From contig JAIXTZ010000272.1 of the NCBI GenBank assembly GCA_027483745.1, forward strand, positions 1 through 11,156: a stretch of DNA of 11,156 nt, given 5' to 3'. Shown piece after piece: positions 1 through 6,633 of this stretch. The DNA comes from Lysobacteraceae bacterium (lineage in GTDB: Bacteria > Pseudomonadota > Gammaproteobacteria > Xanthomonadales > Xanthomonadaceae). The notes beneath the pieces are model-generated. The model saw only the letters and a program-made list of their open reading frames with translations. It was not told the origin of the DNA and ran no database searches. Made by a program: the position numbers and the translations under genes. How positions within the stretch are numbered: the first letter of the stretch is position 1; each line of letters opens with the position of its first letter.

Positions 1-2286
1 ACGCTGAACGGCCGCGAGCAGGCCAGCATGGGCATCAACCGCGGCGTCGAGTTCGACCAGTACCCGGCCGAACTGATGAAGCAGGTGCTCGTCTACAAGA
101 CCCCGCAGGCCGGCCTCGTTGGCCAGGGCCTGTCGGCGACCATCGACCTGCAGACGATCCGTCCGCTCGACTTCGAAAAGCGCACCGTCGCCGTCAACCT
201 GCGCGCCGACCGCAATAAGCTCGAGGATTCGAACATCACGGGCGAGCGCGGCAGCGTCACCTACATCGACCAGAACGACGCCCGCACGCTCGGCCTCGTG
301 CTGGGTTACGCCTACCTCAACACCCCCGGCCAGTCGAACAGCTGGCGCGCGTGGGGTTACGACGGCACCGGCCTGCTCGAAGGCGCCACCATCCAGTCGC
401 GTCTTTCCGACCAGGTGCGCGAAGGCTTCAACGCCACCCTCGAGTACCGCCCGAACGATGCCCACCGCGGCGCCCTCGACGTCTTCTACTCGCAGTTCGA
501 TTCCAATACCCAGCAGCGCGGCATCGAGATCGGCCTCGGCAACGGCGGCTACCTGACCAACTCGGGCGTCGTTCGCGGCCAGAACAGCTTCACCTGGACG
601 GGCGCCAGCCCGGTGATTCGCAGAGATATCTCGAGCAGCAACGATGATCTGCTGTCCGTTGGCTGGAACCATGAGTGGACCATCAACGAAGATTGGAAGG
701 TCACCGCCGATCTGAGTCTCTCCAAGGCAGTACGCGAGGGTCGCAATTTCGAGGCCAATGCCGGCCTGCCGCCGGGCTCGCCGGGCACGACGCTCACCGC
801 CACGCTCAATCCGGGCGGCTGGTACGACATGCGCTACGGCATCGACTTCAACAACCCGTCGCAGCTGCGCCTTTGGGACCGCGGCGGTTGGGGTGGTGAC
901 GGCTACGATAAGCCGTTCAAGGTTGAGGACGAAATCCAGCAGGCGCGTATCGACTTCGAGCGCAGCTTCGATTCGGGCTTCATCAGCTCGCTGGAGTTCG
1001 GCGCCAACCTGACGATGCGAGACAAGGACCGCTTCGCCGCAGAAGAACGTCTGTGCATCAACTCGTGCTCGCTGTCGAACCAGACTGCGCCGTACCCGGC
1101 GGGCGGCAACTTCGCCTTCGGCTTCTTCGGCATTCCCTTCCTGCCGAGTTTTGATCCGTCAGCGGTTGCCTATGCTCGGGTCAATGTCTCGGCTCAGAAC
1201 GGTTGGGCCGATCGCAACTTCGGCGTGGAGGAGGACATCACCACGGCCTACATCCAGGCCAATCTCGACACCGAGTACGGCTCGATCCCGGTCTCCGGCA
1301 ACATCGGCGTCCAGGTGCAGCGCGTCGACCAGACCGGTTTCGGCCGCATCACCTATGGCGGCAATCCGGGAGGAACGCCGTTTGAGGCGGGCGACAGCTA
1401 CACCAAGGTGCTGCCGTCGCTGAACCTGATCGCCGACCTGCCTTGGGAGCAGAAGCTGCGCTTCGGCGCCGCGCGCCAGGTGGCCCGTCCGCGCATCGAC
1501 GACATGTCGGCCGGTTTCGGCTACGGCGTCAATCCTGCGGGTCCGGGTGGGCTGCCACGTTGGGAAGCCGGCGGCGGCAACCCGACCCTGCGTCCGTGGG
1601 AAGCCGATGCCCTCGACATCTCTTGGGAGAAGTACTTCGGTGGCCGCGGCTACGTGTCCATCGCCTACTTCCACAAGGACCTGAAGAACTACGTCGCCAG
1701 CCAGTCGGTGCCGTACGACTTCACCGGCCTGCCGATCCCGTCGGGCGTGACCGCGCTGCCGGCCTCGCGCATCGGCGTGTACACCCGTCCGGTCAACGCG
1801 GAAGGCGGCACGATCAAGGGCCTCGAGTACGCCGTGTCGCTGCCCTTCGACCTGCTGTGGCAGCCGCTCGAGGGCTTCGGCCTGCAGGCGAGCTACACCG
1901 ACACCGCCACCAGCATCGATCCCCGCGTGCTGGGCGTGCCGCAGCTGCCGGGCTTCTCGAAGTACACGTCGAACGTGACGTTGTATTGGGAGCGCTTCGG
2001 CTGGGGCGTTCGCGCCACGCGCCGCACCCGTTCGTCCTACGTTGGCGAGGTGGCGAACGTGTTTGCGCGAATTGATCGCGTAGAGATCGGTACGGAGGAG
2101 ATTGTCGACTTCCAGGTCAGCTACACGGTGCAGGAAGGCCCGGTCAAGAACCTCGGCTTCATCTTCCAGATCAGCAACCTGACGGACGAGCCGTTCACCT
2201 CGAGTTTCAATGGCAGTGCCACTCGACCGCGTGAGTACGTGGAGTACGGCAACAACGCCCTGCTCGGCATCAGCTACAAGTTCTAA
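1..2286 (+). CDS. TonB-dependent outer-membrane receptor, 5' end cut off by the window
   Basis: The reading frame is open from base 1, so the first ATG at 28 is internal. 761 residues are present. The left end is the last part of the plug domain (NRGVEFDQYPAELMKQV, then TIDLQTIRPLDF), a wording typical of the TonB-Xanth-Caul receptor family. The rest alternates aromatic beta-strands with glycine- and asparagine-rich loops, as in a 22-strand barrel, and ends in SYKF with the terminal phenylalanine used for outer-membrane insertion. Cys352 and Cys356 (partial numbering) probably form a small loop disulfide. The missing part should hold the signal peptide, TonB box and early plug. Members of this family import carbohydrates or other large solutes using TonB-ExbBD energy. 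The sugar transporter at 3184 fits a carbohydrate role, but the substrate is unknown. Transcription ends at the terminator just downstream. Confidence 0.95.
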   Translation, partial: TLNGREQASMGINRGVEFDQYPAELMKQVLVYKTPQAGLVGQGLSATIDLQTIRPLDFEKRTVAVNLRADRNKLEDSNITGERGSVTYIDQNDARTLGLVLGYAYLNTPGQSNSWRAWGYDGTGLLEGATIQSRLSDQVREGFNATLEYRPNDAHRGALDVFYSQFDSNTQQRGIEIGLGNGGYLTNSGVVRGQNSFTWTGASPVIRRDISSSNDDLLSVGWNHEWTINEDWKVTADLSLSKAVREGRNFEANAGLPPGSPGTTLTATLNPGGWYDMRYGIDFNNPSQLRLWDRGGWGGDGYDKPFKVEDEIQQARIDFERSFDSGFISSLEFGANLTMRDKDRFAAEERLCINSCSLSNQTAPYPAGGNFAFGFFGIPFLPSFDPSAVAYARVNVSAQNGWADRNFGVEEDITTAYIQANLDTEYGSIPVSGNIGVQVQRVDQTGFGRITYGGNPGGTPFEAGDSYTKVLPSLNLIADLPWEQKLRFGAARQVARPRIDDMSAGFGYGVNPAGPGGLPRWEAGGGNPTLRPWEADALDISWEKYFGGRGYVSIAYFHKDLKNYVASQSVPYDFTGLPIPSGVTALPASRIGVYTRPVNAEGGTIKGLEYAVSLPFDLLWQPLEGFGLQASYTDTATSIDPRVLGVPQLPGFSKYTSNVTLYWERFGWGVRATRRTRSSYVGEVANVFARIDRVEIGTEEIVDFQVSYTVQEGPVKNLGFIFQISNLTDEPFTSSFNGSATRPREYVEYGNNALLGISYKF

Positions 2287-2302
2287 GCCTTCTGGCTTCC
2301 CG

Positions 2303-2337
2303 CCCCCGGCCGGTCTTGCACCGCCGGGGGTTTTTTT
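2303..2337 (+). terminator. Intrinsic terminator of the TonB-dependent receptor gene
   Basis: A perfect 8-bp stem pairs CCCCCGGC (2303-2310) with GCCGGGGG (2323-2330). GGT (2312-2314) and ACC (2320-2322) can extend it past a single bulged base. Seven T residues follow at 2331-2337. It begins 16 bases after the receptor stop codon. The minus strand has no T-run after the stem, so it acts only for the receptor. Confidence 0.93.
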
Positions 2338-2382
2338 CGTCCGCGCTCCGGGCCTCGGCCGCCCGATGCGCCGCACCGAGGC

Positions 2383-3042
2383 TCAATCGCGCGGCGGCTT
2401 GATCGCCTCGAGTTCCCACAGCAGGTAGGGCTTGCGGTCGCCGTGGACCGACTTGCCGCGCAGGCGTCGCGACCAGCCGCGCCATGCCCTCGCGAAGCCT
2501 TTCAGCCCGTGATGGCGGGGCGGCGCGCGGTTCGCCGGATCGTCGGCGTTCGCCGCGTAGTGTTCCGTCAGGTGCACGGATTCCGCGCGAATCGCGTGGA
2601 ACCGACCCTTGAAGCCGTACATCCGCGCCATCGGCGATTCGCCGCAGAAGTACGCGTGCGTGCCGGCGGCGATGATGTTGACGTGGGTCGGGTCGATGAA
2701 GGCCTCCGGGTGCGGGAAGGCCGGCGTCAGTGCGTAGAAGCGCCCGCCCGGCGCGAGCACGCGCCAGACCTCGTCCATCAATCGGATGAACGGGAACACC
2801 GTGCCTTGCCCATCGGCCGTGGGCAGCAGGCGCGGCACGTGTTCGATGAAATCGAAGGCCGAGACCGAGCCGAAATGGTCGTCGTCGAAGGGGATGGGCT
2901 GCACCGCGAGGTTCGCGATGCGGTAGTCGAAGCGCTCGTCGCCCTGCAGCGGGCGCACGTCGACGCCGGCCAGGGATGCGCGGTGGTAGGGGTTGCGCGG
3001 GAACTTGCCGCAACCGAGGTCGAGGTGGCGATCGGGGAGCAT
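2383..3042 (-). CDS. Class I SAM-dependent methyltransferase, acceptor unknown
   Basis: 219 residues with a Rossmann methyltransferase core. Motif I is HLDLGCGKFP (residues 6-15) for the SAM methionine part. An acidic end of strand 2 follows (GVDVRP, Asp28), then FDFIEHV (63-69) and the post-core motif VLAPGGRFY (95-103). DPTHVN (117-122) and YFCGE resemble methyltransferases often found in surface-polysaccharide gene clusters, so a glycan or lipid acceptor is possible but is only inference. The start at 3042 is the only ATG before motif I. The frame stays open to a TTG at 3162, but that extension contains CTA and AGG codons, rare in this window, and would run into the leader of the divergent transporter gene. 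No good Shine-Dalgarno site is seen, so the start is less certain than the family. Confidence 0.85.
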   Translation of the reverse strand: MLPDRHLDLGCGKFPRNPYHRASLAGVDVRPLQGDERFDYRIANLAVQPIPFDDDHFGSVSAFDFIEHVPRLLPTADGQGTVFPFIRLMDEVWRVLAPGGRFYALTPAFPHPEAFIDPTHVNIIAAGTHAYFCGESPMARMYGFKGRFHAIRAESVHLTEHYAANADDPANRAPPRHHGLKGFARAWRGWSRRLRGKSVHGDRKPYLLWELEAIKPPRD

Positions 3043-3183
3043 CGGGAGGGCTGCGTCGGGGTTGCGCGCGATCCTAGCGCGGAAGCGTGTTTTCAGGGGT
3101 TTTTGGCGCTCGCGGTGTAGTACCTTTCCGCCACTGCCAACGCACGTCGCGCTGGCCACCAACAGTCAAGGGGCGGAAGCAGC
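3043..3183. promoter_or_regulatory. Divergent intergenic region between methyltransferase and transporter
   Basis: This 141-bp spacer must carry the promoters of two genes that start in opposite directions. It holds a locally T-rich stretch (3088-3104), unusual for this GC-rich window. I could not find a convincing -35/-10 pair with normal spacing on either strand. GGAAG at 3175-3179 is the likely ribosome binding site of the plus-strand transporter. No clear operator palindrome is visible. Confidence 0.4.
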
Positions 3184-4596
3184 ATGGCGCATGGGGCGAA
3201 CATCGCATCGGGGTCGGCACGCCGGCCGGTCCTGTCGTTCTGGCAGATCTGGAACATGTCGTTCGGCTTCCTCGGCATCCAGTTCGGCTTCGCGCTGCAG
3301 GGCGGCTTCGTCTCCCGCATCTTCCAGACGCTCGGCGCGGAGAAGGACGCGTTGCCGCTGCTGTGGATTGCCGCGCCGCTCACCGGCCTGCTGGTGCAGC
3401 CGATCATCGGCTACCTCAGCGACCGCACCTGGCATCCGATCCTCGGGCGTCGACGTCCGTACTTCGTTCTCGGTGCGATCCTCAGTTCCATCGCGTTGCT
3501 GTTCATGCCGCACTCGCCGGCGCTGTGGATCGCCGTCGGCACGCTATGGGTGCTCGATGCGTCGATCAACGTCAGCATGGAGCCGTTCCGCGCGCTGGTG
3601 GCCGACAAGCTGCCGGAGGAGCAGCGCAGCTATGGCTTCGTCGTGCAGACGCTGATCATCGGCATCGGCACCTGGGTGGCCAGCAACCTGCCGTGGTTCG
3701 TCACGCAGATGGGCGTCAGCAACGAGGCCGCGCCCGGCGTCGTGCCGCCGTCGGTGCAGGTGGCCTTCGCGATCGGCGCCTTCGTGTTCCTGGCCTCGAT
3801 CCTCGTCACCGTGTTCACGACGAAGGAATACCCGCCGGAAGACCTCGCCGCTTTCGAGGCCGAGAAGCGGAAGGGGAATTTCGTCCGCGACATCGTCCAC
3901 AACGTCGTGCACATGCCGAAGCAGATGCGCCGCATCGGCATCGTGCAGTTCTTCAGCTGGTTCGCCTTCTTCGCGATGTGGAGCATGGCGACGCCGGGCC
4001 TGACGGAGCACGTGTTCAACGCGCCGGCCCCCGTGGCCAGCGCCTACGACATGGCAGTGCCTGAGCAGGCCGCGGCTTTTGCGGCGGTGAACAAGGCCTA
4101 CCAGGACGCCGCCGACCTCGTCGGCGTGGCGATGGGTTGGTACGGCCTGTCGTCGATGGTCGTGGCCCTGCTGCTGGCGTTCTACGCGGCCCGTTTCGTG
4201 CTCAATCGCCGGGCGGTGCACGCGGCCTCGCTGGTGCTCGGCGGCCTCGGCTTCCTGTCGATGTACGTCGCGCCATCGCCGGAGTGGCTGAAGTTCGGCT
4301 TCGTCCTGGTCGGCGTGGCGTGGGCGAGCATCCTCTCGATGCCCTACGCGCTGCTTGCCGGCTGCCTCGAGGAGAAGCGGATGGGCGTGTTCATGGGCCT
4401 GTTCAACATGTTCATCGTGCTGCCGCAGATCACCGCGGCGCTGGTGCTGGGTCCGCTGGTGAAACAGGTGTTCGACAACCACGCGATCTACGCGCTCGTG
4501 CTCAGCGGCTGCAGCCTGCTGCTGGCCGCGACCTTCCTGCTGCGCGTGAACGAGCGCCCGGTCCTCGAGCCGGTGCCGGAACCCGCGCATGGATGA
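3184..4596 (+). CDS. MFS sugar transporter, SLC45/GPH (sucrose-maltose) type
   Basis: A 470-residue inner-membrane protein with about 12 hydrophobic helices, the usual length for the family. The loop after helix 2 carries the MFS motif A variant LSDRTWHPILGRRRPYF (78-94); GRRRP is characteristic of SLC45 and plant sucrose carriers. GVAWASILSMPYALLAG (377-393) and GLFNMFIVLPQ (405-415) are further hallmarks of this group, whose members move disaccharides such as sucrose or maltose with protons. A cytoplasmic linker (about 213-250) separates the two halves, and a soluble stretch (about 278-310) interrupts the second. It shares 8 bases with the following serine hydrolase gene, so the two are almost certainly cotranscribed and translationally coupled. 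The nearby TonB-dependent receptor suggests passage of a sugar across both membranes. The substrate is not determined. Confidence 0.9.
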   Translation: MAHGANIASGSARRPVLSFWQIWNMSFGFLGIQFGFALQGGFVSRIFQTLGAEKDALPLLWIAAPLTGLLVQPIIGYLSDRTWHPILGRRRPYFVLGAILSSIALLFMPHSPALWIAVGTLWVLDASINVSMEPFRALVADKLPEEQRSYGFVVQTLIIGIGTWVASNLPWFVTQMGVSNEAAPGVVPPSVQVAFAIGAFVFLASILVTVFTTKEYPPEDLAAFEAEKRKGNFVRDIVHNVVHMPKQMRRIGIVQFFSWFAFFAMWSMATPGLTEHVFNAPAPVASAYDMAVPEQAAAFAAVNKAYQDAADLVGVAMGWYGLSSMVVALLLAFYAARFVLNRRAVHAASLVLGGLGFLSMYVAPSPEWLKFGFVLVGVAWASILSMPYALLAGCLEEKRMGVFMGLFNMFIVLPQITAALVLGPLVKQVFDNHAIYALVLSGCSLLLAATFLLRVNERPVLEPVPEPAHG

Positions 4597-5920
4597 AGCG
4601 CGCCGGCGGGTGCTCGCGGCGATGACCGCGCTGGGCCTGCTTGGCGTCGCGGGGCCGGCATTTGCGCAGTCGGCGGCGCCCGCCACCGCAGCGGGTGCGC
4701 GGCGCCATCGCCGCCTGCAGGGTGCGGAAGCGCAGGCGCTGTTCGATGCCGTGTTCGCCCACCTGCCGGCCGCGCAGCGCGAGGTGCTTCGCGATCCGCG
4801 TCGCGAGGTGCAGATCGCACTGACGCGCATCGAGCGCGAGGCGGATGGCGGCGCGCGCTTCGCGACCGCGACGTTCGGCGTGCAGCGGCGGCGCTGGTTC
4901 CCGGCGGCGAGCGTGGTAAAGCTCCCCATCGCGCTGCTGGTTGCCGAAGTACTGGAAGCTGCGAACCTTGGATTCAACGCGCGAACGGTGCTGGCGAGCG
5001 CGCCGCGCAGCGGCAATTGGGAGGCCGCGGAGCCGCTGGTCGAGCCGGTGTGGCAGACGCTGTGGCGCCTGCTCGTGGTCAGCGAGAACCTGCCGTTCAA
5101 CCGGCTCTACGACGTGCTCGGCCCGGATCGGATGCACGCGCGCCTCGCCGAGCTGGGCTTCGACGACGTGCGGCTGATCTCCCGGCTCGGCTCCCCAGAC
5201 GCACGATTGAACCGGCAGACCGTGGCCTCGCGGATCGAGGCGCCGGAATTGGGCGCGGATGGCGAATTGGCCTGGGTATCGCGCTGGACCTCGGAAGCGC
5301 GCCGTGCGGCGGCACGCCGGTTCCCGTTCGGCACGGCGCTGAAGGCGGCGGACTGGCAGGACGGCCGTGGACGCATCGAACAGGGCCCGCGCGATTTCAC
5401 TACGGCGAATTTCCTGCCGCTCGAGGACGCGCACGCGATGCTGCTGCGGCTTGCTTTCCCGGAAGCGACACGGCGTTCGCAGCGCTGGGCGCTGAGCGCG
5501 ACGACGCGGCTGTCGCTGCTGCGCATCACCGGCTTGTTCCCGCGCGAGTCCCCATTGCTCGCCAGCGGCACGCATGCGCCGGCGGCATTCGGCGACGGCT
5601 ACGCGAAGTTCTTCGTCGTCGGTGATCGCGACGCCGCGCCGCGCGGCTTCCGCAGCTTCGGCAAGACCGGCGAGGCGTTCGGCCACCAGGGCGAAACCGC
5701 ACTGCTCACCGACGCCGACGGGCAGTGCGAAGTGCTGCTGAGCGCCAACGTCTATGCGAACGCCGATGGCGTCCTCAACGATGATCGCTACGAGTACGAC
5801 ACGGTGAGCCGGCCCTTCCTCGCGGCGCTCGGCCGCGCTGCCCTGGCGGCGGAAAAGGAAAGGCCGCGCCCGCATCGCGCCGGCGCGGCCTTCCTGCCCT
5901 CGGTGCTGGGCTTGGGCTGA
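4589..5920 (+). CDS. Secreted serine hydrolase of the class A beta-lactamase/PBP fold
   Basis: 443 residues. An N-terminal RRR stretch, a hydrophobic segment and AFAQS (25-29) form a signal peptide, placing it in the periplasm. The three active-site motifs of penicillin-recognising serine enzymes are present in order: SVVK with nucleophile Ser108 and Lys111, SEN (165-167, the SDN equivalent), and KTG (359-361). The class A ExxLN motif is represented by DARLN (204-208), so the deacylating glutamate would be aspartate, and about 85 extra residues lie between it and KTG. That argues against a classical beta-lactamase and for a PF13354-like serine hydrolase of unknown substrate, possibly a peptidase, esterase or carboxypeptidase. 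ATG 4589 overlaps the transporter stop, which supports this start. The last 21 or so codons run through a terminator-like hairpin that serves the opposite strand. Confidence 0.85.
   Translation: MDEARRRVLAAMTALGLLGVAGPAFAQSAAPATAAGARRHRRLQGAEAQALFDAVFAHLPAAQREVLRDPRREVQIALTRIEREADGGARFATATFGVQRRRWFPAASVVKLPIALLVAEVLEAANLGFNARTVLASAPRSGNWEAAEPLVEPVWQTLWRLLVVSENLPFNRLYDVLGPDRMHARLAELGFDDVRLISRLGSPDARLNRQTVASRIEAPELGADGELAWVSRWTSEARRAAARRFPFGTALKAADWQDGRGRIEQGPRDFTTANFLPLEDAHAMLLRLAFPEATRRSQRWALSATTRLSLLRITGLFPRESPLLASGTHAPAAFGDGYAKFFVVGDRDAAPRGFRSFGKTGEAFGHQGETALLTDADGQCEVLLSANVYANADGVLNDDRYEYDTVSRPFLAALGRAALAAEKERPRPHRAGAAFLPSVLGLG
5851..5894 (-). terminator. Probable terminator of the minus-strand peroxiredoxin-like operon
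   Basis: Read on the minus strand, GGAAGGCCGCGCC (5894-5882) pairs with GGCGCGGCCTTTCC (5870-5857), with one extra base in the second arm and an 11-base loop. The second arm runs into a T-rich tract, TTTCCTTTTCC, ending at 5851. The hairpin lies inside the 3' end of the convergent serine hydrolase gene. The T-tract is interrupted, so efficiency is uncertain. Confidence 0.6.
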
Positions 5921-5939
5921 TCGCCGCGTCGCGGCGATC
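5919..5939. repeat. Perfect 9-bp hairpin between convergent genes
   Basis: GATCGCCGC (5919-5927) and GCGGCGATC (5931-5939) form a perfect inverted repeat around a 3-base loop. It begins inside the stop codon of the serine hydrolase gene and ends 15 bases before the stop of the peroxiredoxin-like gene. No T-run follows on either strand, so it is more likely an RNA 3'-end stabilising or Rho-assisted structure than a standalone intrinsic terminator. Confidence 0.55.
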
Positions 5940-5954
5940 GCCCGAATCGATGGC

Positions 5955-6557
5955 TCAGTACTTCACCGAGCAGCCGTAGGGCTGGGTGGTGCCGCGGGCG
6001 ACCGGGCGGTTCGCGGCCAGGTCGCCGAGGGCCGCTTCGACGTACTGGGTGGCGCCCGGGATATCGGCCGGGTCGGCGCTCGGGTTCGAGTCGATCGCGC
6101 CGTTGTAGCGCAGCACGCCCGCGCCATCGATCACGTACAGGTGCGGCGTGGTCTTCGCGCCGTAGGCCTGGCCCACGGTGCCGTCGTGGTCGAGCAGGAA
6201 GGCGGTGGGGCTGGCCTTCCATTCGCCGAGGATGGCGTTGGCCTGCTCGGCGTTGACGTGGCCCTGCTTGCCGGGCGCGGACGAGTTGATGGTCAGCCAG
6301 ACCACGCCCTTGCCCGTCGCGTCGGCCTGCTGGCGCTGCATGTTGCCGGCGCCGTAGTGCTTCTTCACGAACGGGCATTCGTGGTTGAACCACTCGAGCA
6401 CGACGGTCTTGCCGGCGAAGTCGGCGAGCGAATGCTCGGTGCCCTTCGTGTCGGTAAGGGTGAAGGCCGGGGCCGGCTGGCCCACGGTGGCGGCGGCGTG
6501 GACGCTGCCAGCGAAGGCGAGGGCGGTGCCGAGCGCGGCGGCGAGGAGGGTCTTCAT
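5955..6557 (-). CDS. Exported peroxiredoxin/thioredoxin-fold protein (PRX-like)
   Basis: 200 residues. Met-Lys followed by a hydrophobic stretch and SVHAAA (18-23) is a Sec signal peptide, so it acts in the periplasm. The AhpC/TSA-like fold shows VGQPAPAFTL (25-34), then the active-site segment FNHECPFVKKHY with Cys61. There is one cysteine here, not CxxC, which fits a peroxidatic rather than a dithiol thioredoxin site. TTPHLYVID (136-144) contains the conserved cis-proline loop. A second cysteine, Cys196, lies in the C-terminal YGCSVKY and may be the resolving partner. The frame is open upstream to 6668, but a GGAG site sits 7 bases before this ATG and the signal peptide begins here. It is downstream of and probably cotranscribed with the DsbD-like gene, a likely thiol partner. 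Reduction of peroxides or protein thiols is inferred. Confidence 0.88.
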   Translation of the reverse strand: MKTLLAAALGTALAFAGSVHAAATVGQPAPAFTLTDTKGTEHSLADFAGKTVVLEWFNHECPFVKKHYGAGNMQRQQADATGKGVVWLTINSSAPGKQGHVNAEQANAILGEWKASPTAFLLDHDGTVGQAYGAKTTPHLYVIDGAGVLRYNGAIDSNPSADPADIPGATQYVEAALGDLAANRPVARGTTQPYGCSVKY

Positions 6558-6564
6558 GGGGTGG

Positions 6565-6568
6565 CTCC
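6565..6568 (-). promoter_or_regulatory. Ribosome binding site of the peroxiredoxin-like gene
   Basis: GGAG on the minus strand, 7 bases upstream of the ATG at 6557. It decides this start over in-frame upstream alternatives reaching 6668. Confidence 0.7.
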
Positions 6569-6633
6569 GTGGTGGGGACGAGTGAAGGGAAGCGTGAAGA
6601 GGAACGAGGACAGCGCGCGGGTCGTCGCGTGGG

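Noticed and set aside
3088..3130. Possible sigma-70 promoter pieces (TTTTCA, TTGGCG, TAGTAC) before the transporter
   Set aside because: The spacing between candidate -35 and -10 boxes is 9 or about 19-20 bases, outside the normal range, so no promoter is called.
3043..3162. N-terminal extension of the methyltransferase starting at TTG 3162
   Set aside because: It would add 40 basic residues before the SAM motif with rare codons (CTA, AGG), would occupy the divergent promoter region, and starts with a weak codon.
3544..5100. Long minus-strand open frame of 518 codons opposite the transporter and hydrolase genes, and similar long antisense frames at 1159-2376, 4502-5875 and 6986-8455
   Set aside because: The predicted proteins are Arg-, Ala- and His-rich with no recognisable domain, and they lie opposite well-supported genes. 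This is the usual shadow effect of high GC3 coding DNA.
4589..5920. Calling the serine hydrolase an antibiotic-resistance beta-lactamase
   Set aside because: Although SxxK, SxN and KTG are present, the ExxLN glutamate is not visible, the length and insertion differ from class A enzymes, and it is coupled to a sugar transporter.
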